A stretch of DNA of 64,000 nucleotides, taken from Streptomyces sp. NBC_00433. GTDB lineage: Bacteria; Actinomycetota; Actinomycetes; Streptomycetales; Streptomycetaceae. A model generated the notes under the pieces. It was given only the letters and a program-made list of their open reading frames with translations. It searched no databases and was not told the origin of the DNA. Both the position numbers and the translations under genes were made by a program. Position 1 is the stretch's first letter. Each line of letters opens with the position of its first letter. Where the stretch lies: assembly GCA_036015235.1 (NCBI GenBank), contig CP107926.1:5165501-5229500 (forward strand), written 5' to 3'. Positions 42,720 to 50,917 of the stretch are shown here, piece after piece.

Positions 42720-43220
42720 TCACGCCCGCGCGGCTCCTGGTCCGCCCGGTGCCGCACCGTCCCTTGTCTCGCCCGGTTGGACGGTGTCGCTCAGGCCGGC
42801 GTCCGCGCAGACGCGCCGGAGCAGGCTGACGAAGGCCGCCGCCTCGTCCACGTCGAGCCCGCCGAGCAGCTTGGCCTCGAAGCGGTCGAGCTGCACGTCG
42901 GCCTCGGCGTGCAGCTGCCGGCCGGCCGGCGGCAGGTGCAGGGCGTGCGCGCGGCGGTCGGCGGGGTGCCGCCGGCGCTCGACCAGGCCGCGCTCCTCCA
43001 GCTCGTCGACCAGGTCGACCATCACATTGCGGTGGATGTTCAGCGACCGGCACAACTGGTGCTGGGTGAGCCCGTCCCGCTCGCTGAGCAGGCTGAGCAT
43101 GCCGAACTGGCGCGGGTTGATGCCCAGTGGCGCCAGCAGGGCGGTGACCTGATGCTGGACGTGGACGTCGAGCTGGGTGAGCAGACACGCGGGGTGCCCG
43201 ATGAAAGGCTGCGTATTCAC
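42720..43220 (-). CDS. MarR-family regulator
   Basis: A 166-residue winged-helix regulator: LTQHQLCRSLNIHRNVMVDLVDELEERG is the recognition region (short block RNVMVDLVDELEE), followed by the wing RRRHPADRRAHAL. GTG 43220 starts VNTQPFIGHP; an ATG at 43265 in frame is the alternative. The inverted repeat ATGATTATC-N9-GATAGTCAT (43239-43265, one mismatch) upstream is a plausible autoregulatory site. The target is unknown. Confidence 0.87.
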   Translation of the reverse strand: MNTQPFIGHPACLLTQLDVHVQHQVTALLAPLGINPRQFGMLSLLSERDGLTQHQLCRSLNIHRNVMVDLVDELEERGLVERRRHPADRRAHALHLPPAGRQLHAEADVQLDRFEAKLLGGLDVDEAAAFVSLLRRVCADAGLSDTVQPGETRDGAAPGGPGAARA

Positions 43221-43238
43221 ACCACCAGCATAGCCGCC

Positions 43239-43265
43239 ATGATTATCACCGCGACGGATAGTCAT
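43239..43265. promoter_or_regulatory. imperfect inverted repeat upstream of MarR gene
   Basis: ATGATTATC / GATAGTCAT, 9-base arms with one mismatch, in an AT-richer patch directly upstream of the MarR start. Confidence 0.45.
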
Positions 43266-43300
43266 ATCATGGGCGCGATGGTGGGTCGACTCGCACGGCA

Positions 43301-43337
43301 GCAGGCCCCGACCGCGGTGCGAGCGGTCGGGGCCTGC
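43301..43337 (-). terminator. terminator after L,D-transpeptidase gene
   Basis: Perfect 15-bp arms GCAGGCCCCGACCGC / GCGGTCGGGGCCTGC with a 7-base loop, 75 bases after the stop codon. Confidence 0.85.
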
Positions 43338-43411
43338 CGGGCGTACTGCGTTCTCCGGTGGTGCGTCCTGCGTGCCGGGGCCTCACGCGTCCTGCGTGAG
43401 GGCGGGACGGA

Positions 43412-44713
43412 TCAGTGCTCGACCCACTGGGACCACGCCATGTTCCAGCCGTTGATGCCGTTGTCCGGCGCGATGACCTTGTCCGGGGAGTTGACGACCT
43501 GGACGACGTCGCCGAGCAGCGAGTGGCTGTAGAACCAGGCGGCCGGGGTGTTCGGGTCGCCGCCGCCCTTGACGTCGTGCAGGCCGACGCAGCCGTGGCT
43601 GGTGTTCACGTGGCCGAAGGTGGACACGGGGCGCCAGTAGTTGCCGTGCGCGTAGGTGCCGGAGTCCGACAGCCGCATGCCGTGCGGGACGTCCTTGATG
43701 TGGTAGGCGTTGCCCAGCCCCACGGACTGGGAGTCCATGTCCACCACCGGCTCCTTGCTCTCGATCACCATCTTGCCGTTGTAGGTGGTGTGCTGGGCGT
43801 CACCGAGGCTGGCGGGGAAGGTCTTGAAGAGCTTGCCGTCGCGGAAGATCTTCAGCGTCTTCGACGTGTTGTCGGCGACGGACGTCTGCGAGCGGCCGAT
43901 GGTGAAGGACACGTCCTTGTACTGCGCCCCGTAGGAGGTCTTGGACGTCTTCACACCGTCGAGCTTGAGGTGCAGCGTGACCTTGGTGCCGGGCGCCCAG
44001 TACTGCTCGGGGCGGAAGTCGATGCGCTGCGAGCTGAACCAGTGGCCCTCGACCGGGACGCTGGGGGTGGAGGTGACGGTGATCGCGTGGCGTACGTCGG
44101 CCTGGTTGGTGACCGCCTTGTTGAAGCGGATCGACACCTCCATGCCCACGCCGTAGGTCGCGCCCTGGTCGACGTTGAAGACGCCGTAGTTGGCGGCGGA
44201 GGCCGCCGGCTTCAGCGTGGTGAAGGCCGACTGCCTGCTGGCGGCCTTGCCCGCGCTGTCCGTGGCGGTCGCGGCGACGCTGTACTGCGTGTTGGTGCGC
44301 AGGCTGCCCGTCGGCGTCCAGGTGAGGCCGTCGGCGGATATCGCGCCGTCGACCGCGGTGCCGTCCTTCGCGGTCACGGCGACCTTGGTCAGCTTGCCCT
44401 TGGCGGCCGAGACCTTCAGCGCGCCCGAGGTGTCCACACCGGTGGCACCGTCCTTGGGCAGCACGGTGACCGTCGCCTGCGAGCCGTCGGTGGTGGCCGC
44501 GCCCTTCGACGACCCGTTCTTCCCGTCCTGCGGCGAGCTGGAGTGCGCGTCCGCGTTACCCCCGCAGGCCGCGGCGCCGAGCAGCACGGCGCCCAGCGCG
44601 AGTGCCATCAGCCCCCGCCGGCCCCGCTTGCCCCGTACGCTCCAGGCCCCCCGGCCGCCAGGGGCCGCCGCCTCCGCCCTGGTGGCGGTGTCGGCCGCCG
44701 TCTGCTCCGTCAT
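43412..44713 (-). CDS. L,D-transpeptidase lipoprotein
   Basis: A 433-residue cell-wall enzyme. The N-terminus has a signal and lipobox (LGAVLLGAAAC-GG), so it is a lipoprotein on the outer face of the membrane. Two Ig-like domains precede the YkuD catalytic domain with GHVNTSHGCVGLHDV; the nucleophile is Cys375. It forms 3-3 peptidoglycan cross-links by exchanging peptides between stem peptides. ATG 44713 has GGGGAGA 8 bases upstream. It is monocistronic between a terminator and a 459-base intergenic region shared with the second GH16 gene. Confidence 0.93.
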   Translation of the reverse strand: MTEQTAADTATRAEAAAPGGRGAWSVRGKRGRRGLMALALGAVLLGAAACGGNADAHSSSPQDGKNGSSKGAATTDGSQATVTVLPKDGATGVDTSGALKVSAAKGKLTKVAVTAKDGTAVDGAISADGLTWTPTGSLRTNTQYSVAATATDSAGKAASRQSAFTTLKPAASAANYGVFNVDQGATYGVGMEVSIRFNKAVTNQADVRHAITVTSTPSVPVEGHWFSSQRIDFRPEQYWAPGTKVTLHLKLDGVKTSKTSYGAQYKDVSFTIGRSQTSVADNTSKTLKIFRDGKLFKTFPASLGDAQHTTYNGKMVIESKEPVVDMDSQSVGLGNAYHIKDVPHGMRLSDSGTYAHGNYWRPVSTFGHVNTSHGCVGLHDVKGGGDPNTPAAWFYSHSLLGDVVQVVNSPDKVIAPDNGINGWNMAWSQWVEH

Positions 44714-45172
44714 CACTCGTGTCTCCCCATTTCCGCAAAGGTCGCACTCTAGGAGACCGCATCCCGGGTCCGCGGTTGCGGCTGTTGCATGACTGATACG
44801 CCACATTCCTGGGCGCCGTTCAACCGGGGTGCCGATTTGGGCGCCTTTGCCGTCCTGGCCGGAGGGCGGGGGCGCCGCCGGGGCCCGTGGGGGTGCCGCC
44901 GGGTCCCGGCCGGAGGGCCCGTTCGCGGCGGGCGGCCCGCTCCGGTCGCCGCTGCCGGACCCCGCCAGGCCACCCGCGGGGTGCGTCCGGGCGGTTTCCC
45001 ACCCCCCGTGCGTTTCGGGAGGCGCGTTTGTTCCGTAAACGTTGCCGGTTCTCTTGACACTGCGGAGGGCGGGGGAAGACTCTCCTGAGAGCGCTCTCAC
45101 CTCCCCCCAATCCGGTATCGCGGCAAGGCCAGTTGCGGTACCGACCCCCCACAGGAGAAGGAGTACGACCGC
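44714..45172. other. intergenic region between divergent LDT and GH16 genes
   Basis: No gene. The left part should hold the transpeptidase promoter; the middle is GC-rich without structure I can name; the right end holds the GH16 promoter with TTGACA at 45054-45059 and the TGAGAGCGCTCTCA operator at 45086-45099. Confidence 0.5.
45086..45099. promoter_or_regulatory. CebR/LacI-like operator upstream of second GH16 gene
   Basis: TGAGAGCGCTCTCA, a perfect 14-bp palindrome. It differs from the CebR-type box TGGGAGCGCTCCCA only in one symmetric pair. It lies 27 bases downstream of TTGACA (45054-45059), over the expected transcription start, ideal for repression by a LacI-family sugar regulator. 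Confidence 0.7.
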
Positions 45173-47017
45173 ATGTCGATCAGAGGCAAGCGATTGCGCC
45201 CTCCGGGCCGCGGGCCGCTCAGGCGGTTCGGGATCGGGCTGCTGGCCGCCACGGCGGTGGCAGCCGTCACCCTGGCCGGCTCGGGACAGGCGTCGGCGAA
45301 CGGCTCGGCGTCCTCCCAGGCCGCGGCCCAGCCCGCCGCCGCCGTACAGCGGGCGGCCCAGCCCGCCGCCGTACAGCCGGCAGCCGTCCCCGCCGCTCCG
45401 TCCGGCTTCACCACCACCTGGAGCGACGACTTCAACGGTGCCGCCAACACCGGTCTGAACACCGACACCTGGCGCTACGATGCCGGGGCCGGCTGGACCT
45501 TCGGCACCGGCGAGATCGAGACGATGACCAACAGCACGGCCAACGTCTACCAGGACGGCAGCGGCCACCTGGTGCTCAAGGCCCTGCACACCGGCACCGA
45601 CCCGGCCGCCAACTGGACATCGGGCCGCGTCGAGACGCAGGCCGACGGCTTCGGCGCCCAGCCGGGCGGCGTCGTCCGCATGCAGGCGTCGATCCAGCAG
45701 CCCAACGTGACCACCGCCAACGGCGCCGGCTACTGGCCCGCGTTCTGGATGCTCGGCGCGCCCCTGCGGGTCGGCGTGCCGTGGCCCGGGTCCGGCGAGG
45801 TCGACATCCTGGAGGACATCAACGGCCGCAGCTCCGTCTTCGGCACCCTGCACTGCGGTGTCGGCTCCGGCGGCCCCTGCAACGAGACCAGCGGCGTCGG
45901 CAGCGGCGAACGCGCCTGCTCCGGCTGCCAGACCGGCTACCACACCTACGCGGTGGAGGTCGACCGCTCGACCTCGCCCGAGCAGATCCGCTGGTACCTG
46001 GACGGCGCCAACTACTTCACGCTCAACTCCAACCAGGTGGACGCGGCGGCCTGGGCCAACGCGGTCGACCACAGCTTCTACATCATCTTCGACCTGGCGA
46101 TCGGCGGCGGCTTCCCCGCGGCCTTCGGCGGCGGCCCCAACGCCGCCACGGTCTCCGGCGGCCAGATGAACATCGACTACGTGGCCGTCTACAACAAGTC
46201 CCCCGACCACGGCACCAACATCGCCAAGGGCAAGCCGACCACGTCCTCGTCCAACGAGAGCGCGACCTTCCCGGCCTCCAACGCCACCGACGGCGACATC
46301 ACCACCCGCTGGTCGAGCGGCTTCTCCGACCCGCAGTGGCTCCAGGTCGACCTCGGCCAGAACTACAACCTCAACCACGCGACCCTGACCTGGGAGGCGG
46401 CGGCATCGTCCGCCTACCAGTTGCAGACGTCCACCAACGGCACCACCTGGACGACCGTCTACACCAACAACAACAGCCCGGCCGACATCCAGGACACCAG
46501 CCTGTCGGCGACCGCCCGCTACGTCAGGGTCTACTCCACCGCCAGAGCCTCGCAGTACGGCAACTCGCTGTACGAACTCGCCCTGTTCGGCAGCCCGTCG
46601 TCCGGCGGCGGCGACCCGGGCGGCGGCACGGCCACCCTGCTCTCACAGGGCAAGACGGCCACCGCCTCGTCCTCGGAGAACGCCGGCTTCACCGCCTCCA
46701 TGGCGGTGGACGGCAACGCCGGCACCCGCTGGTCGAGCGCCTTCTCCGACCCGCAGTGGCTCCAGGTCGACCTCGGTGCCGGCCACACCATCAGCCAGGT
46801 CGTCCTCAACTGGGAGACGGCCGCGGCCAAGTCCTTCCAGATCCAGACCTCGGCCGACGGCGCCAACTGGACCACCGTCTACAGCACCACGACCGGCACC
46901 GGCGGCAACCAGACCGTCCCGGTCACCGGCACCGGCCGCTACGTCCGGATGAACGGCACCGCCCGCACCACGCAATACGGCTACTCGCTCTGGGAGTTCC
47001 AGGTCTTCGGCACCTGA
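45173..47017 (+). CDS. secreted GH16 beta-1,3-glucanase with two discoidin modules
   Basis: A 614-residue secreted enzyme. The signal peptide is followed by an Ala/Pro/Gln-rich stretch (about 44-75). GH16 domain about 76-345 with GEVDILEDING and catalytic Glu209, Asp211 and Glu214; the sequence is very close to the GH16 at 29277, including the CSGCQTG loop. Two F5/8-type discoidin modules follow (about 350-485 and 495-614; DPQWLQVDLGQNY, DPQWLQVDLGAGH), likely carbohydrate-binding. It degrades beta-1,3-glucan outside the cell. ATG 45173 has AGGAGAAGGAG upstream. Expression is probably repressed by a LacI-type regulator through the palindrome at 45086. Confidence 0.93.
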   Translation: MSIRGKRLRPPGRGPLRRFGIGLLAATAVAAVTLAGSGQASANGSASSQAAAQPAAAVQRAAQPAAVQPAAVPAAPSGFTTTWSDDFNGAANTGLNTDTWRYDAGAGWTFGTGEIETMTNSTANVYQDGSGHLVLKALHTGTDPAANWTSGRVETQADGFGAQPGGVVRMQASIQQPNVTTANGAGYWPAFWMLGAPLRVGVPWPGSGEVDILEDINGRSSVFGTLHCGVGSGGPCNETSGVGSGERACSGCQTGYHTYAVEVDRSTSPEQIRWYLDGANYFTLNSNQVDAAAWANAVDHSFYIIFDLAIGGGFPAAFGGGPNAATVSGGQMNIDYVAVYNKSPDHGTNIAKGKPTTSSSNESATFPASNATDGDITTRWSSGFSDPQWLQVDLGQNYNLNHATLTWEAAASSAYQLQTSTNGTTWTTVYTNNNSPADIQDTSLSATARYVRVYSTARASQYGNSLYELALFGSPSSGGGDPGGGTATLLSQGKTATASSSENAGFTASMAVDGNAGTRWSSAFSDPQWLQVDLGAGHTISQVVLNWETAAAKSFQIQTSADGANWTTVYSTTTGTGGNQTVPVTGTGRYVRMNGTARTTQYGYSLWEFQVFGT

Positions 47018-47035
47018 TCCCCGGCGCTGTCCCCG

Positions 47036-47067
47036 GTACGCCCGCCGCTCCGACGCGGCGGGCGTAC
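47036..47067. terminator. bidirectional terminator
   Basis: Perfect 13-bp arms GTACGCCCGCCGC / GCGGCGGGCGTAC with a 6-base loop between convergent genes. Confidence 0.85.
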
Positions 47068-47393
47068 TAGCGTGCCACGGCCTTACGCCGCCTGAGCAGG
47101 ACGACGTTGCCGATGGCGGCGGCGGTCAGCACCAGGACGTTCAGCGTCCCGCTGCCGGCCGTCAGCCACCCGGCGTCGCTGCCGTCCGCGACCGTACGGG
47201 ACGCGAACAGCCCGCCGACGCCGGACAGCAGCGCGTAGCCGCCGTAGATCGCCACCACCGCGGCGATGCCGCACGGCAGCGCCAGCACGATCGCGGCCAG
47301 ATAGTAGTGGCCGTCCGCGCGCACCGCCCCCAGCAGCGCGAGAACGGCGACCGCGCCCACGTACACACCCTCGATCGAACTCCGCCACCCCAT
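47067..47393 (-). CDS. small membrane protein of unknown function
   Basis: A 108-residue protein with about three transmembrane helices (VYVGAVAVLALLGAVRA; LAAIVLALPCGIAAVVAIYGG; LNVLVLTAAAIGNVVLL) and a basic end RRRKAVAR. No family recognised. It follows the TROVE gene on the same strand by 31 bases, so the two could share a transcript, but no functional link is evident. Start at 47393 precedes the first helix. Confidence 0.65.
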   Translation of the reverse strand: MGWRSSIEGVYVGAVAVLALLGAVRADGHYYLAAIVLALPCGIAAVVAIYGGYALLSGVGGLFASRTVADGSDAGWLTAGSGTLNVLVLTAAAIGNVVLLRRRKAVAR

Positions 47394-47424
47394 GAGCGCA
47401 GTGTGGCACCCGACCGGAACCCTC

Positions 47425-49047
47425 CTAACCCCAGGGCCAGTCGGAGCCGCGGCCCGCCTCCAGCAGCGGGATCATCCGGAAGGCGTGGTCGGTCAGGCCG
47501 CCGAAGGTGTGCCGGTGGCCGCGGCCCGCGGGGGTCGCGCCGGCCACGTACCCGGCCATGTTCCACATGTAGACAGGGACGTCGTGCGGCACGAGCGCGT
47601 CGATCTCCGTCGGCGGCATGCCGCCGTGGGCGGCCGCGTTCGACGGGAACCAACCCGCCCTGGTCTGCTCGTCGGTGACCACGACCACCCGGTCGTGCCC
47701 GGCGAAGTGCGCCTTGACCGCCGACGGGATGTCGGTCCCGTCGTGCCGCCCGAAGGCCTCCACCAGCCGCAGCACACTGCCGCCCTTCGGCACACGGACG
47801 ACCTTGTTGCGTATCCCGAACTCGACCAGCGTCGGCGCCTCCGCCCGCACCGCGAGCGCCGCGCCGAAGACCGCGGCCTGCTCGGCCAGCGGGATGTCCG
47901 AACCGTTCGCCGTCGAGAAGGAGTAGCCGGGGAACATCGACAGCGACCTGTCCACCAGGATCAGCGAACGCCCCTTCAGCGCGGGCACGTTGGCCAGCGA
48001 CAGATTCAGCGCCTTCTCCAGCGCGTGGGCCCAGCGCAGCGAGTCGGTGTGCTTGTACGCGGCCCAGAAACGGAAGGGCAGCATCCGCGAACCCGCCACC
48101 TCCCGCGGGTCGCCGATCCGCCGCGCGACCTGCTCGGCGACGTCGTCACCGACCCCGGCCTTGTCGAAATTGCGCAGGTTCCGGACCAGGGCGAAGATCC
48201 CCATGGACGGGATGACCGCCTCCCAGGCGGCCGCGTCCATCGGCCCCTGCAACCACCCCGCGAGCGCCTCCCAGGTCATCCCGGCCGCGGCGAGCCGCTC
48301 CCCGGCCGCCGCGTCCCGCACCAACGCGCGCCGCCGCTCGACAGGTTCGGCCAGCAGCCCGGCCCGCGCCGCCACGACGCCCAGCAGTGCGGGGATCGCG
48401 TCCCCCCGCCCGTGCCGCCGGTCGATCGCGTGCCGGAACAGCTCCCCCTGCCAGGGCGCCCGCGGCGCCGGGTGCACCAGCTCCACGACGTCACCGAAGC
48501 GGAAGCTCGCGGCGGCGGAGTCGTACTTGAGCAGCGCCTTCTCCGTGTACAGCCCGCCGATCGCGTCCGCGACCCCGCGCTTGACCGGCTTGGGCACCTG
48601 GCGCCCGTAGCGCGACATCCAGTACGCCAGCAGCTCCCCCGGCTCGTCGGCACGCCGCAGCACCGACGCGACGACCTCCCGGTTGCTCACCCCGTCCCCG
48701 GCGGCCCCGGCCGCCAGCCGCGCGCTGACGAACTCGGCGGCCCCCACGATCGCGGCCGTCCGCATGTTGCCCTCGCCGCGCAGCCACCCCAGCAGGCCCG
48801 CGGTCCACTTGGCGTCGGCCACCGCCAACTCCCGCACCAGCGCCCGGAAGCGCTCGTCTCGGTCCCCGCCCTTCTCGTAGAAGGTGTCACTCCCGACGAG
48901 GTTGGCGACCGCCAGCAGGAACAGCTCCGACCTGGCATCCCGCCGGTACCCCGACGCCCCCTCCGCGGTCGCCACCCGCTCCCCGGTGCTCCGCACGGGC
49001 GACGCGGCCGCCGCGGCGCGCACGCGGCGGGTATTGAATCGGGACAT
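47425..49047 (-). CDS. TROVE-domain Ro60-like RNA-binding protein (Rsr)
   Basis: A 540-residue ortholog of the Ro60/Rsr family. The N-terminal TROVE ring (about 30-340) contains ELFLLAVANLVGSDTFYEKGG, LLGWLRGEGNMRTAAIV and MGIFALVRNLRNFDKAG; the C-terminal vWA-like domain (about 350-535) has the MIDAS start LILVDRSLSM. These proteins bind misfolded RNAs and Y RNAs, and in bacteria act in rRNA maturation and RNA decay with exonucleases such as PNPase. ATG 49047 has GGGGGAGA 6 bases upstream. A tRNA-like RNA candidate starts 58 bases upstream on the opposite strand, fitting a Y RNA partner. Confidence 0.95.
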   Translation of the reverse strand: MSRFNTRRVRAAAAASPVRSTGERVATAEGASGYRRDARSELFLLAVANLVGSDTFYEKGGDRDERFRALVRELAVADAKWTAGLLGWLRGEGNMRTAAIVGAAEFVSARLAAGAAGDGVSNREVVASVLRRADEPGELLAYWMSRYGRQVPKPVKRGVADAIGGLYTEKALLKYDSAAASFRFGDVVELVHPAPRAPWQGELFRHAIDRRHGRGDAIPALLGVVAARAGLLAEPVERRRALVRDAAAGERLAAAGMTWEALAGWLQGPMDAAAWEAVIPSMGIFALVRNLRNFDKAGVGDDVAEQVARRIGDPREVAGSRMLPFRFWAAYKHTDSLRWAHALEKALNLSLANVPALKGRSLILVDRSLSMFPGYSFSTANGSDIPLAEQAAVFGAALAVRAEAPTLVEFGIRNKVVRVPKGGSVLRLVEAFGRHDGTDIPSAVKAHFAGHDRVVVVTDEQTRAGWFPSNAAAHGGMPPTEIDALVPHDVPVYMWNMAGYVAGATPAGRGHRHTFGGLTDHAFRMIPLLEAGRGSDWPWG

Positions 49048-49105
49048 ACGTATCTCCCCCTCACGGGATCAGGAAGCCGCAACGCCCATGAATGCGGAGG
49101 GAGTA

Positions 49106-49241
49106 CGCAGCCCGCACCGCCCCCCGCACCCGGGGGGCGAACCTGCGGCTGAGCCTCCCGAGATCAATACGGCTGCGGGTCGCGGGGTTCGATCCCCGCT
49201 CGCCCGAGGGCGATTCGCCAAAGAAGTAACCGCGGCCTGCG
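49106..49241 (+). ncRNA. candidate YrlA-type Y RNA (tRNA-like) next to TROVE gene
   Basis: Pairings read by eye: GGGCGA (49135-49140) with TCGCCC (49200-49205) forms an acceptor-like stem, directly stacked on a T-arm-like hairpin GCGGGG-TTCGAT-CCCCGC (49182-49199). An outer helix pairs 49106-49115 with 49232-49241 (9 bp, with a bulged C on each strand). Bacterial Y RNAs of the YrlA type combine a Ro-binding outer stem with a tRNA-like module and lie beside rsr. Reservations: the T-loop has 6 rather than 7 bases, there is no obvious anticodon arm, and no promoter or terminator is clear. Confidence 0.35.
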
Positions 49242-49320
49242 CACCGGGAGGTGCAAGACGTTGCGCCCTGACCATATCCCGCGCCCCACCCGTGGTGTCG
49301 GCGTATTTCCGCCGAGGGCC

Positions 49321-49500
49321 CGGCCAGGCCGTTCGCGGCTTGGGCCGCCGCCGGTGCGTGCGGCGGCCCGGCCTGCCCGTTCGCGGCTGCCCGTGCGGAC
49401 GCGCCCGCCGCCGGGGCGTGCGGCGGCCCGGTCTGCCCGTTCGCGGCTGCCCGTGCGGACGCGCCCGCCGCCGGGGCGCCCTCCGGCCCGGCTTGGCCGT
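49321..49500. repeat. 60-base tandem repeat, three copies
   Basis: Period exactly 60 bases; the core GCGGCGGCCCGG...CTGCCCGTTCGCGGCTGCCC is almost identical in the units starting near 49321 (partial), 49381 and 49441, so the array looks recent. Confidence 0.8.
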
Positions 49501-49589
49501 CCCGCTCCCGCCTCCGGCCACGCGGCCCAGGCCTGCGCTACCGCCGCGCGGGCGGCGACGCGATCCGCCTGCCTCCGGCCGCTCACCGC

Positions 49590-49801
49590 GTAGGAAGGCG
49601 GCAGGCCGCCTCCGGTCGCCCGGTCGCCCGGCCGCCCGGCCACCCGGGCGCCGATGCCCGGCCGCACGCCGCGCGGACGCGGGTCCGCGCCGCCTCCGGC
49701 CGCCCACGTGTAGGGAAGGCGGCACGCCGCCTCCGGTCGCCCGGCCACCCGGGCGCCGATGCCCGGCCGCACGCCGCACGCCGCACGCCGCACGCCGCAC
49801 G
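49590..49801. repeat. direct duplication plus heptamer array
   Basis: A block from GTAGGAAGGCGGCA to CGGCCGCACGCCGC occurs at 49590-49672 and again at 49710-49777; the first copy has a small internal duplication of GTCGCCCGGCC-type units. It ends in CCGCACG x5 (49767-49801). Confidence 0.75.
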
Positions 49802-49963
49802 CCGCGCCGCCGCGCCGCCGCGCCCGGCCGCCCGGACGGCCCGCGTCCGCGCCGGACGGGCTCCGCCCCGTCCGGCGCCCCGCGCTGGCGCGCGGGCCGG
49901 CCGGCGCTCAGGATGGGCACGGAGGCAGCCGTAAGGGACAGGACACCGACCCGGGAGCGCGAT

Positions 49964-50905
49964 GTGGACGTCTTTCCGAGCCTGCCGCTGGAGTCGTGGC
50001 GGGACACGAAGGAGACGCTGCACCGGTTCCTGCAGATCGTCGGCAAGATCCGGCTCGCGGGCAGTCCGCGGCGCAATCACTGGTGGAACGTGCCGTTCCA
50101 CCTGACCGGGCGGGGGATCACCACCCGCCCGATGGGGCCGATCCACGGCGGCGACGCCTTCTGCGTCGACTTCGACTTCGTCGCGCACCGCCTCGTCGTG
50201 CGGACGCTGTCCGGCCGGGAGGCGTCCTTCCCGCTGGCGGAGCGCTCGGTCGCCGACTTCTACCGTGACACCGTGACCGCCCTGGTCGCGCTGGACATCG
50301 ACGCGGCGCCGCAGCACCCGTACCCGTACGACCTGCCGGACGCGCGCCGGCCCTTCGCGGAGGACCACGAGCACCACAGCTACGACCAGGCGGCGGTGAG
50401 CCGCTACTGGCACGTCCTGAGCCAGGTGAACCTGCTGCTGGAGCAGTACGCGGCCGGGTATTCGGGCAAGACGAGCCCGGTCCACCACTTCTGGCACACC
50501 TTCGACATCGCCGTGACCCGCTTCTCCGAGCGCGAGATCACCCCGCCCGCCGAGGCGGACCCGGTCACCCGGGAGGCGTACTCGCGCGAGGTGATCAGCG
50601 CGGGCTTCTGGTTCGGCGACGACACCGTGCCCGCGCCCGCCTTCTACTCCTACACCGCCCCTGAGCCGCCGGGCCTGGTCGACCGCCCGCTGCAACCGGG
50701 GGCGGCGCGGTGGTCGGAGGCCCGCGGCAGCCACATCGCGCTGCTGATGTACGACGACGCGCGAGCCGCCGCCGACCCGTGGGCGGCCACCCGCGGCTTC
50801 CTGGACAGCGCCTACCGCGCGGGGGCGGAGCTGACGCACTGGGAGCGGCGCCGCGAGTGCCCCGGCGGCATCACCGACCCGCGGCTGCGCAGGGACCCGG
50901 TCTGA
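49964..50905 (+). CDS. DUF5996 family protein
   Basis: A 313-residue protein fitting the DUF5996 pattern: FPSLPLESWRDTKETLHRFLQIVGKIRLA at the start (short blocks LPLESWRDTKETLHRF and IVGKIRLA), NHWWNVPFHLTGRGITTRP, and later HFWHTFDIAVTRFS and FWFGDDTVPAPAFYSYT. No catalytic motif is known to me. GTG 49964 has GGGAG 6 bases upstream; the frame is open far upstream through repeats but that is GC artefact. It converges on the TrmO-like gene. Confidence 0.85.
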   Translation: MDVFPSLPLESWRDTKETLHRFLQIVGKIRLAGSPRRNHWWNVPFHLTGRGITTRPMGPIHGGDAFCVDFDFVAHRLVVRTLSGREASFPLAERSVADFYRDTVTALVALDIDAAPQHPYPYDLPDARRPFAEDHEHHSYDQAAVSRYWHVLSQVNLLLEQYAAGYSGKTSPVHHFWHTFDIAVTRFSEREITPPAEADPVTREAYSREVISAGFWFGDDTVPAPAFYSYTAPEPPGLVDRPLQPGAARWSEARGSHIALLMYDDARAAADPWAATRGFLDSAYRAGAELTHWERRRECPGGITDPRLRRDPV

Positions 50906-50917
50906 CCCGGGGGGCGC

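Larger units (their letters stand above)
49048..49963. other. intergenic region: Y RNA candidate and tandem repeats
   Basis: No protein gene is supportable, although + frames stay open throughout because of GC content. Elements seen: the tRNA-like RNA candidate (49106-49241), a 60-base tandem repeat (49321-49500), a duplicated block of about 70-85 bases (49590-49672 and 49710-49777) and five copies of CCGCACG (49767-49801). Confidence 0.55.

Noticed and set aside
43412..46378. A 988-residue frame on the - strand spanning the L,D-transpeptidase and running antisense through the GH16 gene.
   Set aside because: Only the part from 44713 down has a signal peptide, lipobox and catalytic motif; the rest is antisense to a clear glucanase and has repetitive Gly/Val/Arg composition.
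49135..49205. A genuine tRNA gene.
   Set aside because: The acceptor-like stem has 6 pairs, the T-loop has 6 bases, and there is no recognisable D-arm or anticodon arm; a tRNA-like Y RNA fits better.
49767..49801. CRISPR-like array.
   Set aside because: Seven-base head-to-tail units without spacers; no cas gene in the window.
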